Below are positions 17,190-25,454 of a stretch of 64,000 nt of DNA, one piece after another. The translations under genes and the position numbers were made by a program. Each line of letters starts with the position of its first letter. The first letter of the stretch is position 1. Source of the stretch: an uncultured Porphyromonas sp. (GTDB taxonomy: Bacteria > Bacteroidota > Bacteroidia > Bacteroidales > Porphyromonadaceae); assembly GCF_938023125.1 (NCBI RefSeq), contig NZ_CALHDW010000018.1:186001-250000 (forward strand), in the 5' to 3' direction. Below the pieces are notes generated by a model. The model was given only the letters and a program-made list of their open reading frames with translations. It did no database searches and was not told where the DNA came from.

Positions 17190-20100
17190 ATGAAACAAAA
17201 TACTCCCCTTTGGGCTACCGCCCTCTTGATGCTCTCTACAGCTGCTGTACAAGCTCAAGAAGAGCGCTCTTTACACTGGCACGAGCAGCTTCAAAATCAA
17301 ACTCTTCTGGCACATAGTGGGGCTATTCGAGGGTATAATCCTCGTCTGACGGCTCCTTTCATCGCGTCACCTCAAGGTGCTATTCTTTCCGACCTTTTAG
17401 CTAGGAATGCTCACGAAAACTATCGCTTGGGACGAACTCTTGCGGCAGAGACGATTGACTATTTCTTGACAAGGGTGCCCGTAGATGAGCGCCGCCCCAT
17501 CCTATCGCTGGAGCGGGCCGCTTTGTATATGGCGGAGGGTGATTTCCATCGGGCACGCAACCTCCTCGAAAAGGTGGACGAAAGTGCCCTCTCGAGTGCC
17601 GAGCGTACCGAGTGGCAGGTGCGTACCGCCTATGCCCTCCTGCGTACCAACCGAGGCGGGGACAAGTTGGATCCCTTGTTTGCCGAGGCTGCCCAAGCAA
17701 ATAATCGCTGGGGGCGCATTGCCAAACTCTATGTGGCCAGCAGCAAGATGGCAAAGGGTGAGTTGCAAGCGGCGGAGGCTATCTATCGCTCCCTTTCGGG
17801 GGACCGTGAATTGGCTCCCGAGACGCGCATCGGTATGGCTGCACTCTCGTACTACTCGGGAGATTATGCCAAGGCCGTGGCCGAGGTGGGTGAGATTGAG
17901 CGTGTAGAGCCTCGTCTTGCTTCTAATCCTTCGCTTTTGCAAGTGGCCGGTAATGCCTATTATCGTTTGGGGGATGCCCCCAACGCCAGTAAATATCTTG
18001 AGCGCTTTATCGAAAACTCCTCCGAGTTTGCCTCCCCCGAAGATTACCTCTTATTGGGAGCCGCTTACATGGAGCAACAGAGATACAATGAGGCTATCGA
18101 GCCTCTCAAGCAGGCTACCCAAGGAAAGGGCGTTACGGGCTATGCTGCCAGCCTCTACCTAGGTCGAGCCTTACGAGATCAGGGGAATTACCCCCAAGCT
18201 ATTGTGGCCTATGAGCGGGCCGTAGAGGAGCCTGCCCCCACCCAAGTGCGGGAGGCTGCCATGTACGAGATGGCATTGGTTATGCGCTCCTCGGGTCAGT
18301 CCAACTTCGGGCAAGACGTGCGTATTGCCGAGCGCTTCCTCAATACCTTCCCCACGTCTAAGCATCGGCCCACGATGGAGAAGTTCCTAACGGAGTTTTA
18401 TCTTTCCAATACGGACTATGCCACCTCGTTGGCCTCGATCCGCCGCCTCAAGCAAATGACTCCGGCCATAGAGGAGGCGCGCCAATATGTTCTTAACCAT
18501 TTGGCTCTTGATGCCCTCTCACAAGGCAAGTACGCACAAGCGGCTAAGTATGCCGAAGAGGCCCTCGATAAGCAAGCCGTAAGCTCCCTATACAAGGGAG
18601 AGTCGCTGCTCATTCAGGCAGATATATTACGAGCTCAAGGTGACTATGCCGGCTCTATTCGCCCGCTTACCGCCTACCTCGCTTTGCCGGAGAGTGCACG
18701 GAGACCCAACCAATCGGAGGCTCAGTACTATCTCGGGTATGCCCTATTCAATGGCGGACGATATGCCGAAGCCAAGGGGTACTTCGCCTCTTCTGTACAA
18801 GATTCGAAGCAAGGGGCGTTGCGTCAGAGCGATGCTTATACTCGCCTTGGGGATTGCCAGTATGCGACCAATGCTCTAGATGCTGCTTTTGCTTCCTATG
18901 AGCATGCCATCAGTCTAGCCCCCTCACAAAGCAGTGATGCGCTCTTTCGGTTGGCCGAGATTAATGGGCTTCGTAAGCAATATTCTCGCCAGATCGCTTT
19001 GCTTGATAGACTTATAAGCACTTTCCCCGACACCCCTGCGGCTGCGCAGGCAGAGTACCAAAAGGGGCGTGCTTACCTCCTGCAAGGGAATAATGATGCT
19101 GCGGAAAAAGCCTTTGTTGCCACCGCTACAAGGTACAGCCAAAGTGAGGAGGGGCGTCTTGCCTTGCTGCAGTTGGCTCTTCTCTATTACAATACACAAC
19201 GGATCGATAAGTCGCTCGATACCTACACGGAATTGATGCACCGCTATCCCAAGAGTGCTGAGGCGGCTACGGCCTTTACGCACCTAAAGAGCATTTGCAT
19301 CGAAGAGGGGCGCACCGACTACTTACAGCGTGCTGTACAGAAGACGGGTGGGGCATTCTCTTTGAGCGAAAGCGAGAGTCGAGAACTCGAATTTAAGGCA
19401 CTGGAGGGAGAGTATAAGCGTCGCTCGCAGGAGGCAGAACCCAAGATGGAGGCCTTTGTAGCCCGATATCGTGTGGGTAGTGATGTCTCCACCATCCAAA
19501 AGTACCTTGCAGATATGGCCTTTGAGCGTGGGGATAAGGATCGTGCTTATACGCTATATACCGCCCTTGCTACAGAGGTAGGGCAGTTGCCTCGTGCCGC
19601 ACAGTCTTCGGTACTGCAACGTCTAGGAGCCTTGCAATTGGAGCGAGACGATAAGCAAGCAGCATACGACACATACCATACCCTTTACGCACAAAGTTCG
19701 GATCGTTCGTTGCGAATGCAGGCGGCTGAGAAGGCGGCAGAGATGGCCCTTGCGATGGAGAAATGGAAGAGTGCCGTGGCTATGACTACGGAGGCTCTCA
19801 CCACTTTGGGCGAAGAGGGCGCTGAGAGGCTTCACCTCCTTCGAGGTATGGCCCATAGCGAACTCGGTGAGCGTGCTAAGGCTTTGGCAGAGTACAAGAC
19901 AATTCTTTCTAAGACGGATCTCTCGGCAGGTGCTGAGGCGACCGTCTATTATGCCACCCTGCTAGCAAAGGGCTCGAACAAAGAAAGACACGAAGCCAAG
20001 CAGCTACTCAATAAGTTTATTGAGAAGGGAACTCCGCACGAGTATTGGCTCGCTCGGGGGATCTTGGCACTAGCAGAGATCTATCGCTCAGAGGGCGACA

Positions 20101-20219
20101 AGGTGACGGCAGACCAATATGTGGAGAGTCTAAAGAACAATTATCCTAAGCGTGAAGACGATATTCTTGAGCGCATTGCACGCTATCAAGACCAGCAAAC
20201 AGGTACCCCAAAGAGATAG
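17190..20219 (+). CDS. Large periplasmic tetratricopeptide-repeat protein
   Basis: A 1009-residue exported TPR protein. The signal peptide ends near AVQAQ (residue 22). Helical TPR units fill almost the whole chain; examples are YLLLGAAYMEQQRYNEAIEP, AASLYLGRALRDQGNYPQAI and DAYTRLGDCQYATNALDAAF. No enzyme domain is seen. It probably works as a periplasmic scaffold. The downstream gene, 9 bases on, encodes an outer-membrane barrel, and the two are clearly one operon; this gene order recurs in Bacteroidota, so the TPR protein may serve that barrel. The partner and process are unknown. Confidence 0.85.
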   Translation: MKQNTPLWATALLMLSTAAVQAQEERSLHWHEQLQNQTLLAHSGAIRGYNPRLTAPFIASPQGAILSDLLARNAHENYRLGRTLAAETIDYFLTRVPVDERRPILSLERAALYMAEGDFHRARNLLEKVDESALSSAERTEWQVRTAYALLRTNRGGDKLDPLFAEAAQANNRWGRIAKLYVASSKMAKGELQAAEAIYRSLSGDRELAPETRIGMAALSYYSGDYAKAVAEVGEIERVEPRLASNPSLLQVAGNAYYRLGDAPNASKYLERFIENSSEFASPEDYLLLGAAYMEQQRYNEAIEPLKQATQGKGVTGYAASLYLGRALRDQGNYPQAIVAYERAVEEPAPTQVREAAMYEMALVMRSSGQSNFGQDVRIAERFLNTFPTSKHRPTMEKFLTEFYLSNTDYATSLASIRRLKQMTPAIEEARQYVLNHLALDALSQGKYAQAAKYAEEALDKQAVSSLYKGESLLIQADILRAQGDYAGSIRPLTAYLALPESARRPNQSEAQYYLGYALFNGGRYAEAKGYFASSVQDSKQGALRQSDAYTRLGDCQYATNALDAAFASYEHAISLAPSQSSDALFRLAEINGLRKQYSRQIALLDRLISTFPDTPAAAQAEYQKGRAYLLQGNNDAAEKAFVATATRYSQSEEGRLALLQLALLYYNTQRIDKSLDTYTELMHRYPKSAEAATAFTHLKSICIEEGRTDYLQRAVQKTGGAFSLSESESRELEFKALEGEYKRRSQEAEPKMEAFVARYRVGSDVSTIQKYLADMAFERGDKDRAYTLYTALATEVGQLPRAAQSSVLQRLGALQLERDDKQAAYDTYHTLYAQSSDRSLRMQAAEKAAEMALAMEKWKSAVAMTTEALTTLGEEGAERLHLLRGMAHSELGERAKALAEYKTILSKTDLSAGAEATVYYATLLAKGSNKERHEAKQLLNKFIEKGTPHEYWLARGILALAEIYRSEGDKVTADQYVESLKNNYPKREDDILERIARYQDQQTGTPKR

Positions 20220-20228
20220 AGATAAGTG

Positions 20229-22025
20229 ATGAAACGATATTCCCGTACACTATTTTTTGTGGCATTTGCCACCTTCGGACTTCTCACAAGCGGTCTTGCT
20301 CAAGCCCAGCAACCCTCAAAACCGCAAAGGGCAGATACGCTCCGTCGCGAACTTACCGTGGTAAGTGATGCCGAAGTACACCTAGGCACAGTGCAACCTT
20401 TGGCCTCCACATATCAATTTGATAAGCCTAAAGTAACACGGCTAGAGCCTATCCCCCCTCGCTCTACAGGCGATTTTACCCCTCCTGTACTATTGCCGGA
20501 GTATCCTGCTCTGAGCAATATGGCGTCGTGGGTGCCTCGCTCGAATAAGGCCGGTTACCTAGATCTTTCTCTAGGACTAGAGCCGGTGGTACGAGCTCAG
20601 GCCGGTTATACACAATGCTTCAATGAGAAGCATGTCGTGGACCTGCACCTGCGTCATACCTCTACGTTCGCCAATAATTCTTATTTCTATCAAGGGTTCC
20701 CTGCTCGGATTTACACCTATCGCCATCTCTCCGACTGGGACCTCAACTATGAGTATAGGGGGAAAGAGTTCACTCACTCCCTCCAGATTCTTGGAGACTA
20801 CGACCAATTCAATTACTATGGATTGGATGTACAAACGGCAGCCTTCTTGACGAGCAATCGCCCTCCCATGGAGGTGAAGCAGGACTACGAAGCCGCTATC
20901 TATCGTTATGTCCGTCCCGGCAATATCGGGCGAGCCAATCTGTTTGGCCTTGATAATCAGACCTCGTTTGGCTTTCTTGTGGAGCATACGGGGCGTAAGT
21001 ACTCGCAACTTCCCGCCTTCTTTAGCAAGTGGAAGCATCACGAACTTCGCGTCGTAGGCGACTTCGATCTTCTCTTTTCGTCTAAGCAAGACTTCGCTTG
21101 GGGGCTTGCCGGTATGGTGCTCTATCAAGACTGGCAAAGAACCCCCAAAGACTCTATGAAGGGCGGCCTCTACGTGCCGGGCGGTCCGTTGCCTTCTCTC
21201 TACTTCAACCTCACGCCCAAGATTTATTTCAATGGCTGGCTGGGGAATACCGAGTGGCAAGTAACGGCGGGTGTGAACGTGCTCCCTCTCTCTCCGGTAT
21301 TCAGAGGCTCACTCCGCTGGCGTAATAATCTGGAGGTGTTTGCCCGTGTGGACGGTGGACTAAACATGCCCTCTTTGCATGAGTTGGCTCGGGAGAATCG
21401 CTATTTTCACCCCGATTCGCTCCTCCGTCCTGAGATGAAGTTTGTGGATAGCGAGTTGGGCATACGAGCACAACTGCCCGGAGGTGTGTCTCTCTCCCTC
21501 TCGGGAGGCTATGAGCGCACACGTAATACACACTTCTGGCAACCCTTCCTTTTTGGCGAGAAGGACGATAATAGCACCCCCCTCTTCTTGGCCTTTACCC
21601 CCCGGTATGCCAAGTCACACTCTTGGTTCGTTTCGGGCCGCATTGGGTATGCTTTGGGAGCTAAGTTGCAAACTGCTTTGCAATGGACTGAGCGCCGTTA
21701 CAAGCTCGATGGTGGAGGCGTAGCGCAGGGGAAGCCTATTCGTTCGATTGACTTCTCTCTTACCTATAGCCCCACTACAAACCTCGACTTCTCGGCTCAA
21801 GCCTCTTTGAGAGAGGGCATATCCTTTGTATCTCCCCACGATGCCACCACGACCCTTACCACGGCACAACGTGTGGTGCGCATCACGGGTGCATGGCTCA
21901 TTACAGACTGGCTTGCCCTGCACGGGGAGTTCACGGCCCCCTTCCTTCTTCGTAGTGAATATCCCTTGGCTTACCGAGATCCCAACTATATCGTAGGTGT
22001 GGTCGGAGCCACGTTAAGTTTCTGA
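20229..22025 (+). CDS. Outer-membrane beta-barrel protein, TonB-receptor-like
   Basis: A 598-residue protein with a signal peptide ending near GLAQAQ. After a proline-rich segment (LEPIPPRSTGDFTPPVLLPE) come many alternating amphipathic strands ending in aromatic residues (DLHLRHTSTF, WDLNYEYRGKEFTHSLQIL, FDLLFSSKQDFAWGLAGMVL), and the protein ends in F as outer-membrane barrels do (VVGATLSF). There is no plug domain, so it is not a full TonB receptor. A GTG directly precedes the ATG chosen here. It follows the TPR gene with a 9-base gap, so the pair is probably translated together. Confidence 0.78.
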   Translation: MKRYSRTLFFVAFATFGLLTSGLAQAQQPSKPQRADTLRRELTVVSDAEVHLGTVQPLASTYQFDKPKVTRLEPIPPRSTGDFTPPVLLPEYPALSNMASWVPRSNKAGYLDLSLGLEPVVRAQAGYTQCFNEKHVVDLHLRHTSTFANNSYFYQGFPARIYTYRHLSDWDLNYEYRGKEFTHSLQILGDYDQFNYYGLDVQTAAFLTSNRPPMEVKQDYEAAIYRYVRPGNIGRANLFGLDNQTSFGFLVEHTGRKYSQLPAFFSKWKHHELRVVGDFDLLFSSKQDFAWGLAGMVLYQDWQRTPKDSMKGGLYVPGGPLPSLYFNLTPKIYFNGWLGNTEWQVTAGVNVLPLSPVFRGSLRWRNNLEVFARVDGGLNMPSLHELARENRYFHPDSLLRPEMKFVDSELGIRAQLPGGVSLSLSGGYERTRNTHFWQPFLFGEKDDNSTPLFLAFTPRYAKSHSWFVSGRIGYALGAKLQTALQWTERRYKLDGGGVAQGKPIRSIDFSLTYSPTTNLDFSAQASLREGISFVSPHDATTTLTTAQRVVRITGAWLITDWLALHGEFTAPFLLRSEYPLAYRDPNYIVGVVGATLSF

Positions 22026-22075
22026 AATAAGGATAATATATGTGGGAAAACATACAAAGTGTAGTGGAATGTACC

Positions 22076-22083
22076 TACCTTTG
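22076..22083 (+). promoter_or_regulatory. -7 element of the M16 peptidase gene
   Basis: TACCTTTG, exact TAnnTTTG, 91 bases before the start codon. A small GGGAG/CTCCC hairpin with TTTTT (22094-22120) lies in the leader and might attenuate transcription; it is weak. Confidence 0.5.
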
Positions 22084-22174
22084 CACTGTTATGGGGAGAT
22101 AGAACGCCTCCTCCCTTTTTGTTAGAACCAGGTAGAAATATCAATACAATTCTAGAATAATAATTGAGTTTAGT

Positions 22175-25036
22175 ATGCAACTGAAACGTTTTGCACTAGG
22201 TGTGCTCCTGATCTTTGGCTGCCTCGTACCCGCGAGTTTGCGAGCCCAAGATCCAATGATGCAGCAGTTACCCATTGATCCGGCTGTACGTATGGGTACG
22301 TTGCCTAATGGTTTGACCTACATTATTCGTCACAACGAAAACCCCAAGAATCGTGCTAATTACTACATCGCACAGAAGGTGGGTTCTATTCTCGAAGAAG
22401 ATACACAAGCGGGTCTTGCTCACTTCCTTGAGCACATGGCTTTCAACGGAACGAAGAACTTCCCCGGGAAGAATCTTATCGGATTCTTGGAGCGCATTGG
22501 TTGCCAGTTTGGAGCAGACCTTAATGCTTATACCGCATTTGATGAGACTGTATATACCGTAATGGATGCTCCTACAGACAAGGGGCGCGATATTATCGAT
22601 AGCTGTCTTCTTATCATGCACGACTGGAGCAACAACATTACACTCGACGGCAAAGAGATTGACGAAGAGCGTGGTGTGATCCACGAAGAATGGCGTTCGC
22701 GAGACAATGCCGGTATGCGAATGCTTACAGCTCAGCTCCCTATCGTACTCCCCAACAATAAGTATGCAAAGCGCATGCCTATTGGTACAATGGAAGTAGT
22801 AGACAACTTCAAGCACAACGAAATCCGCGACTTCTATCACAAGTGGTATCGTCCCGATCTCCAAGGAATTATCGTCGTTGGGGATATTGATGTAGACTAT
22901 GTAGAAAAGAAACTCAAAGAGATTTTTGCTGACGTACCTGCTCCCAAAAATCCTGCCGAACGCTACTTTGTACAAGTAGAAGACAATGCAACTCCTATTG
23001 TTTCCATCGCTACCGACAAAGAAGCTACCTCTACCAATATCTCTATAATGTTCAAGCATGACGTCCTCACGAGAGAGGAAAGAGGCTCTATTGCCGGTGC
23101 ATTGGTAAACTATATGGAGGCTGTTGCCACTCAGATCATCAACGAGCGTTTTGAGGAAATTACCATCAAGCCTAATGCTCCCTTCCTCCGTGGTGGTGCC
23201 TTCGACTACAACTACATGGGTATTGCCAAGACCAAAAATGCCTTCACCTTTATGGCTATTGCTAAGGATGGTGCATTCAAACCCGCTTTTGAAGCTCTCG
23301 TAGCAGAGATCCAACGTGTGAAGCAACATGGTTTCCTCAAGAGTGAATATGACCGTGCTCGTACGGATGTCCTCAAAAGATTCGAAGATCAATTCAAGGC
23401 TCGTGCTGACCGCAAAAATGGTTCGTTCAGCGAAGAATACAAAGACTACTTCCTCGATGGTGGCTATATCCCCGGTATCGAAGTAGAAAAGCAACTCATG
23501 GATATGATTGCTTCGCAGGTTACGCCCGAGATGGTAGCTCAGTACATCCAAGAGATGATTACTACCGATGGCAAAAACCTCGTTATCACAGTTACCGGTC
23601 CCAAGAAGGATGGCATTACCTATCCTACCGAGGCTGAAATAATCAAGCTCTACAATGAGTGTGTTGCCAAACCCGTAGAGGCAAAGAAAGAAGAAGTAGT
23701 TGATACGAACCTCATCGACAAGGACCTCAAGGGTGGCAAGATCGTTAAGGAAAAGAAGAATCAGAAGTTTGGAACAACCGAGCTCACCCTCCAAAACGGT
23801 ATCAAGGTTTACCTCAAGAAGACCGACTTTAAGGAAGATCAGATCCTAATGTCCGGTACTACGAACGGAGGTCTCCGTCTCTACTCAAAGCCCAGCGACA
23901 TCCTTAATACTAAGATTGTAGGCGATATCGTAACGCTTGGTGGCTTGGGTAAGTTCGATGCTATTGCTCTTGGCAAGGCTCTTACCGGCCGTACCGTAAG
24001 CGTATCTCCTGCTTTTGGTAACTTTACTTCAGGCTTTAGCGGTAACTCTACGGTGGCTGACTTTGAGACAATGCTCCAGCTCACCTACCTCTATATGACC
24101 GACATCCGTGCAGACAAAGAAGCCTTTGCTGCATACAAAGAAAAGACTATCGAAGCCCTCAAGATGGCTGAGCGTCAGCCCTTCGCTTCTCTCAGCGACT
24201 CTATAAATTACCTCCTCTTCGACAATGATATCTGGCGTAAGAAGGTAAAAGCTGATGATATGGAAAAGGTAAGCTATGAGCGTGCTCTTCAGATGGCTCG
24301 TGAGCGCCTCTCTTCTGCTGATGGCTTCCAGTTCTTCTTTGTTGGTAACATTGACGAAGCTAAGGCTAAGGAACTTATCGTAAAATATCTCGGATCTGTA
24401 CCCAAGGGTAAGGCTACTCCTAAGATGGATAGAACCAAACAAGCTGGCTTCCGCAAGGGCGAAAAGACCATGGAAGTGTACAAGGATATGAATACGCCTA
24501 CCGGTATCGTTATGGACTACCTCCAGGGTAAGGCTGTTTACGATCATAAGACGATACTTGCAGCTCAGATCCTCAACGGCGTACTCGATCAGACTCTTAT
24601 CGCCTCTATCCGTGAGCGTGAGAGCGGAACCTATTCTCCCTCTGCCGCTGCTGAGGTAGACGAATTCCCAACTCAAGAAGGTTCTGTTACGGTTCAATTC
24701 TTCTGCGCTCCCGAGCGTGCTGCTCAGCTCAATCAGGTTGTATACGACGAGTTGAATCTTATCGTTAAGAATGGCGTAAGTCAAGAGTATTTCGACAAGA
24801 CCGTTGTGAATATGAAGAAGCGTCATGCAGAACGTATTCGCGAGAATGGTTACTGGCTTGGCAATATCGAAGAGTACTTCTTCAATGGTAAGAACTGGGT
24901 CGATGACTACGACAAAGTACTCGACTCTATCAAGCCTGCCGATGTACAAGCTCTGCTCAAGTCAATTGTTACCAGCGGCAATCGCTTGCAACTTTACTTC
25001 CGCAGCAACCAAACAGAAGCTGACCAGAAAAAGTAA
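22175..25036 (+). CDS. Periplasmic M16-family zinc metallopeptidase
   Basis: A 953-residue pitrilysin-type peptidase with a signal peptide ending near LRAQ (residue 25). The inverted zinc motif HFLEH is at residues 83-87 (AGLAHFLEHMAFNGTKNF), and the third zinc ligand is the glutamate of EERGVIHEEWRS about 76 residues on. Four M16 subdomains fit in the length; the second half (from about residue 530, ELTLQNGIKVYLKK) lacks the zinc motif, as in other two-half members. The substrate is probably oligopeptides in the periplasm or at the surface. Codon choice here is close to that of the ribosomal-protein genes, hinting at strong expression. It has its own promoter and terminator. Confidence 0.92.
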   Translation: MQLKRFALGVLLIFGCLVPASLRAQDPMMQQLPIDPAVRMGTLPNGLTYIIRHNENPKNRANYYIAQKVGSILEEDTQAGLAHFLEHMAFNGTKNFPGKNLIGFLERIGCQFGADLNAYTAFDETVYTVMDAPTDKGRDIIDSCLLIMHDWSNNITLDGKEIDEERGVIHEEWRSRDNAGMRMLTAQLPIVLPNNKYAKRMPIGTMEVVDNFKHNEIRDFYHKWYRPDLQGIIVVGDIDVDYVEKKLKEIFADVPAPKNPAERYFVQVEDNATPIVSIATDKEATSTNISIMFKHDVLTREERGSIAGALVNYMEAVATQIINERFEEITIKPNAPFLRGGAFDYNYMGIAKTKNAFTFMAIAKDGAFKPAFEALVAEIQRVKQHGFLKSEYDRARTDVLKRFEDQFKARADRKNGSFSEEYKDYFLDGGYIPGIEVEKQLMDMIASQVTPEMVAQYIQEMITTDGKNLVITVTGPKKDGITYPTEAEIIKLYNECVAKPVEAKKEEVVDTNLIDKDLKGGKIVKEKKNQKFGTTELTLQNGIKVYLKKTDFKEDQILMSGTTNGGLRLYSKPSDILNTKIVGDIVTLGGLGKFDAIALGKALTGRTVSVSPAFGNFTSGFSGNSTVADFETMLQLTYLYMTDIRADKEAFAAYKEKTIEALKMAERQPFASLSDSINYLLFDNDIWRKKVKADDMEKVSYERALQMARERLSSADGFQFFFVGNIDEAKAKELIVKYLGSVPKGKATPKMDRTKQAGFRKGEKTMEVYKDMNTPTGIVMDYLQGKAVYDHKTILAAQILNGVLDQTLIASIRERESGTYSPSAAAEVDEFPTQEGSVTVQFFCAPERAAQLNQVVYDELNLIVKNGVSQEYFDKTVVNMKKRHAERIRENGYWLGNIEEYFFNGKNWVDDYDKVLDSIKPADVQALLKSIVTSGNRLQLYFRSNQTEADQKK

Positions 25037-25092
25037 TTTTTCAGCCTAGTATAGAGAGGGGAGTCTGACCTAAAGATTTCTCCTTTCTGCCT

Positions 25093-25170
25093 AGAGGATG
25101 TATCTCCCGTAGTGGAGGAAATAGGAAATTACAACCTATTCCTTCTCTCGGAGATACATCCTCTTTCTTT
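25093..25170 (+). terminator. Long terminator hairpin after the M16 gene
   Basis: AGAGGATGTATCTCC (25093-25107) pairs perfectly with GGAGATACATCCTCT (25150-25164), a 15-bp outer stem followed by TTCTTTTT. Inside is a second imperfect stem, GAGGAAATAGG with CCTATTCCTTCTC. The long two-tier fold is unusual for a simple terminator. Confidence 0.8.
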
Positions 25171-25334
25171 TTCTCCAAAGAGAGGGATACTCAAGGGAGT
25201 TGCCTACCTACAAATAGCTCTATGGGGAGATTTTGTACCTATTAATTGGTACGAAAGTTGCCTTTTTCTTCTATTCGGATGCTTAAGTATCCCCGATTTA
25301 TGTTCTTTTAGTTCGCATGATAGGAATGTTTTCG
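25171..25334. other. Intergenic DNA before the InlJ-like gene pair
   Basis: No gene was seen. A frame of 112 codons opening at 25112 runs through the terminator above and the promoter below and has no recognisable motif, so it is not called. Confidence 0.5.
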
Positions 25335-25342
25335 TACATTTG
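25335..25342 (+). promoter_or_regulatory. -7 element of the first InlJ-like gene
   Basis: TACATTTG, exact TAnnTTTG, 112 bases before the start codon. Confidence 0.5.
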
Positions 25343-25351
25343 CTGCCAAGG

Positions 25352-25413
25352 ATCAAGGAAGGATGCAAAAATACTGAGAGGGCAAAGTTGCCATTCTGGC
25401 TCCACTCCTTGAT
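25352..25413 (+). promoter_or_regulatory. Structured 5' leader of the first InlJ-like gene
   Basis: ATCAAGGA (25352-25359) pairs with TCCTTGAT (25406-25413) and encloses the hairpin GGCAA-AG-TTGCC (25381-25392). The element sits just after the predicted transcription start. It matches no riboswitch class I recognise; it could equally be an mRNA-stabilising fold. Confidence 0.35.
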
Positions 25414-25454
25414 AAACGTTGATAGACACCGGATTTTATTAAACAGATGATGTA

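Noticed and set aside
22268..23794. 508-codon open frame antisense to the M16 peptidase gene
   Set aside because: It mirrors the codon bias of the sense gene, has no signal peptide or motif, and the sense frame is a clear M16 enzyme.
25112..25450. 112-codon frame between the M16 and InlJ-like genes
   Set aside because: It starts inside the terminator hairpin and covers the downstream promoter and leader.
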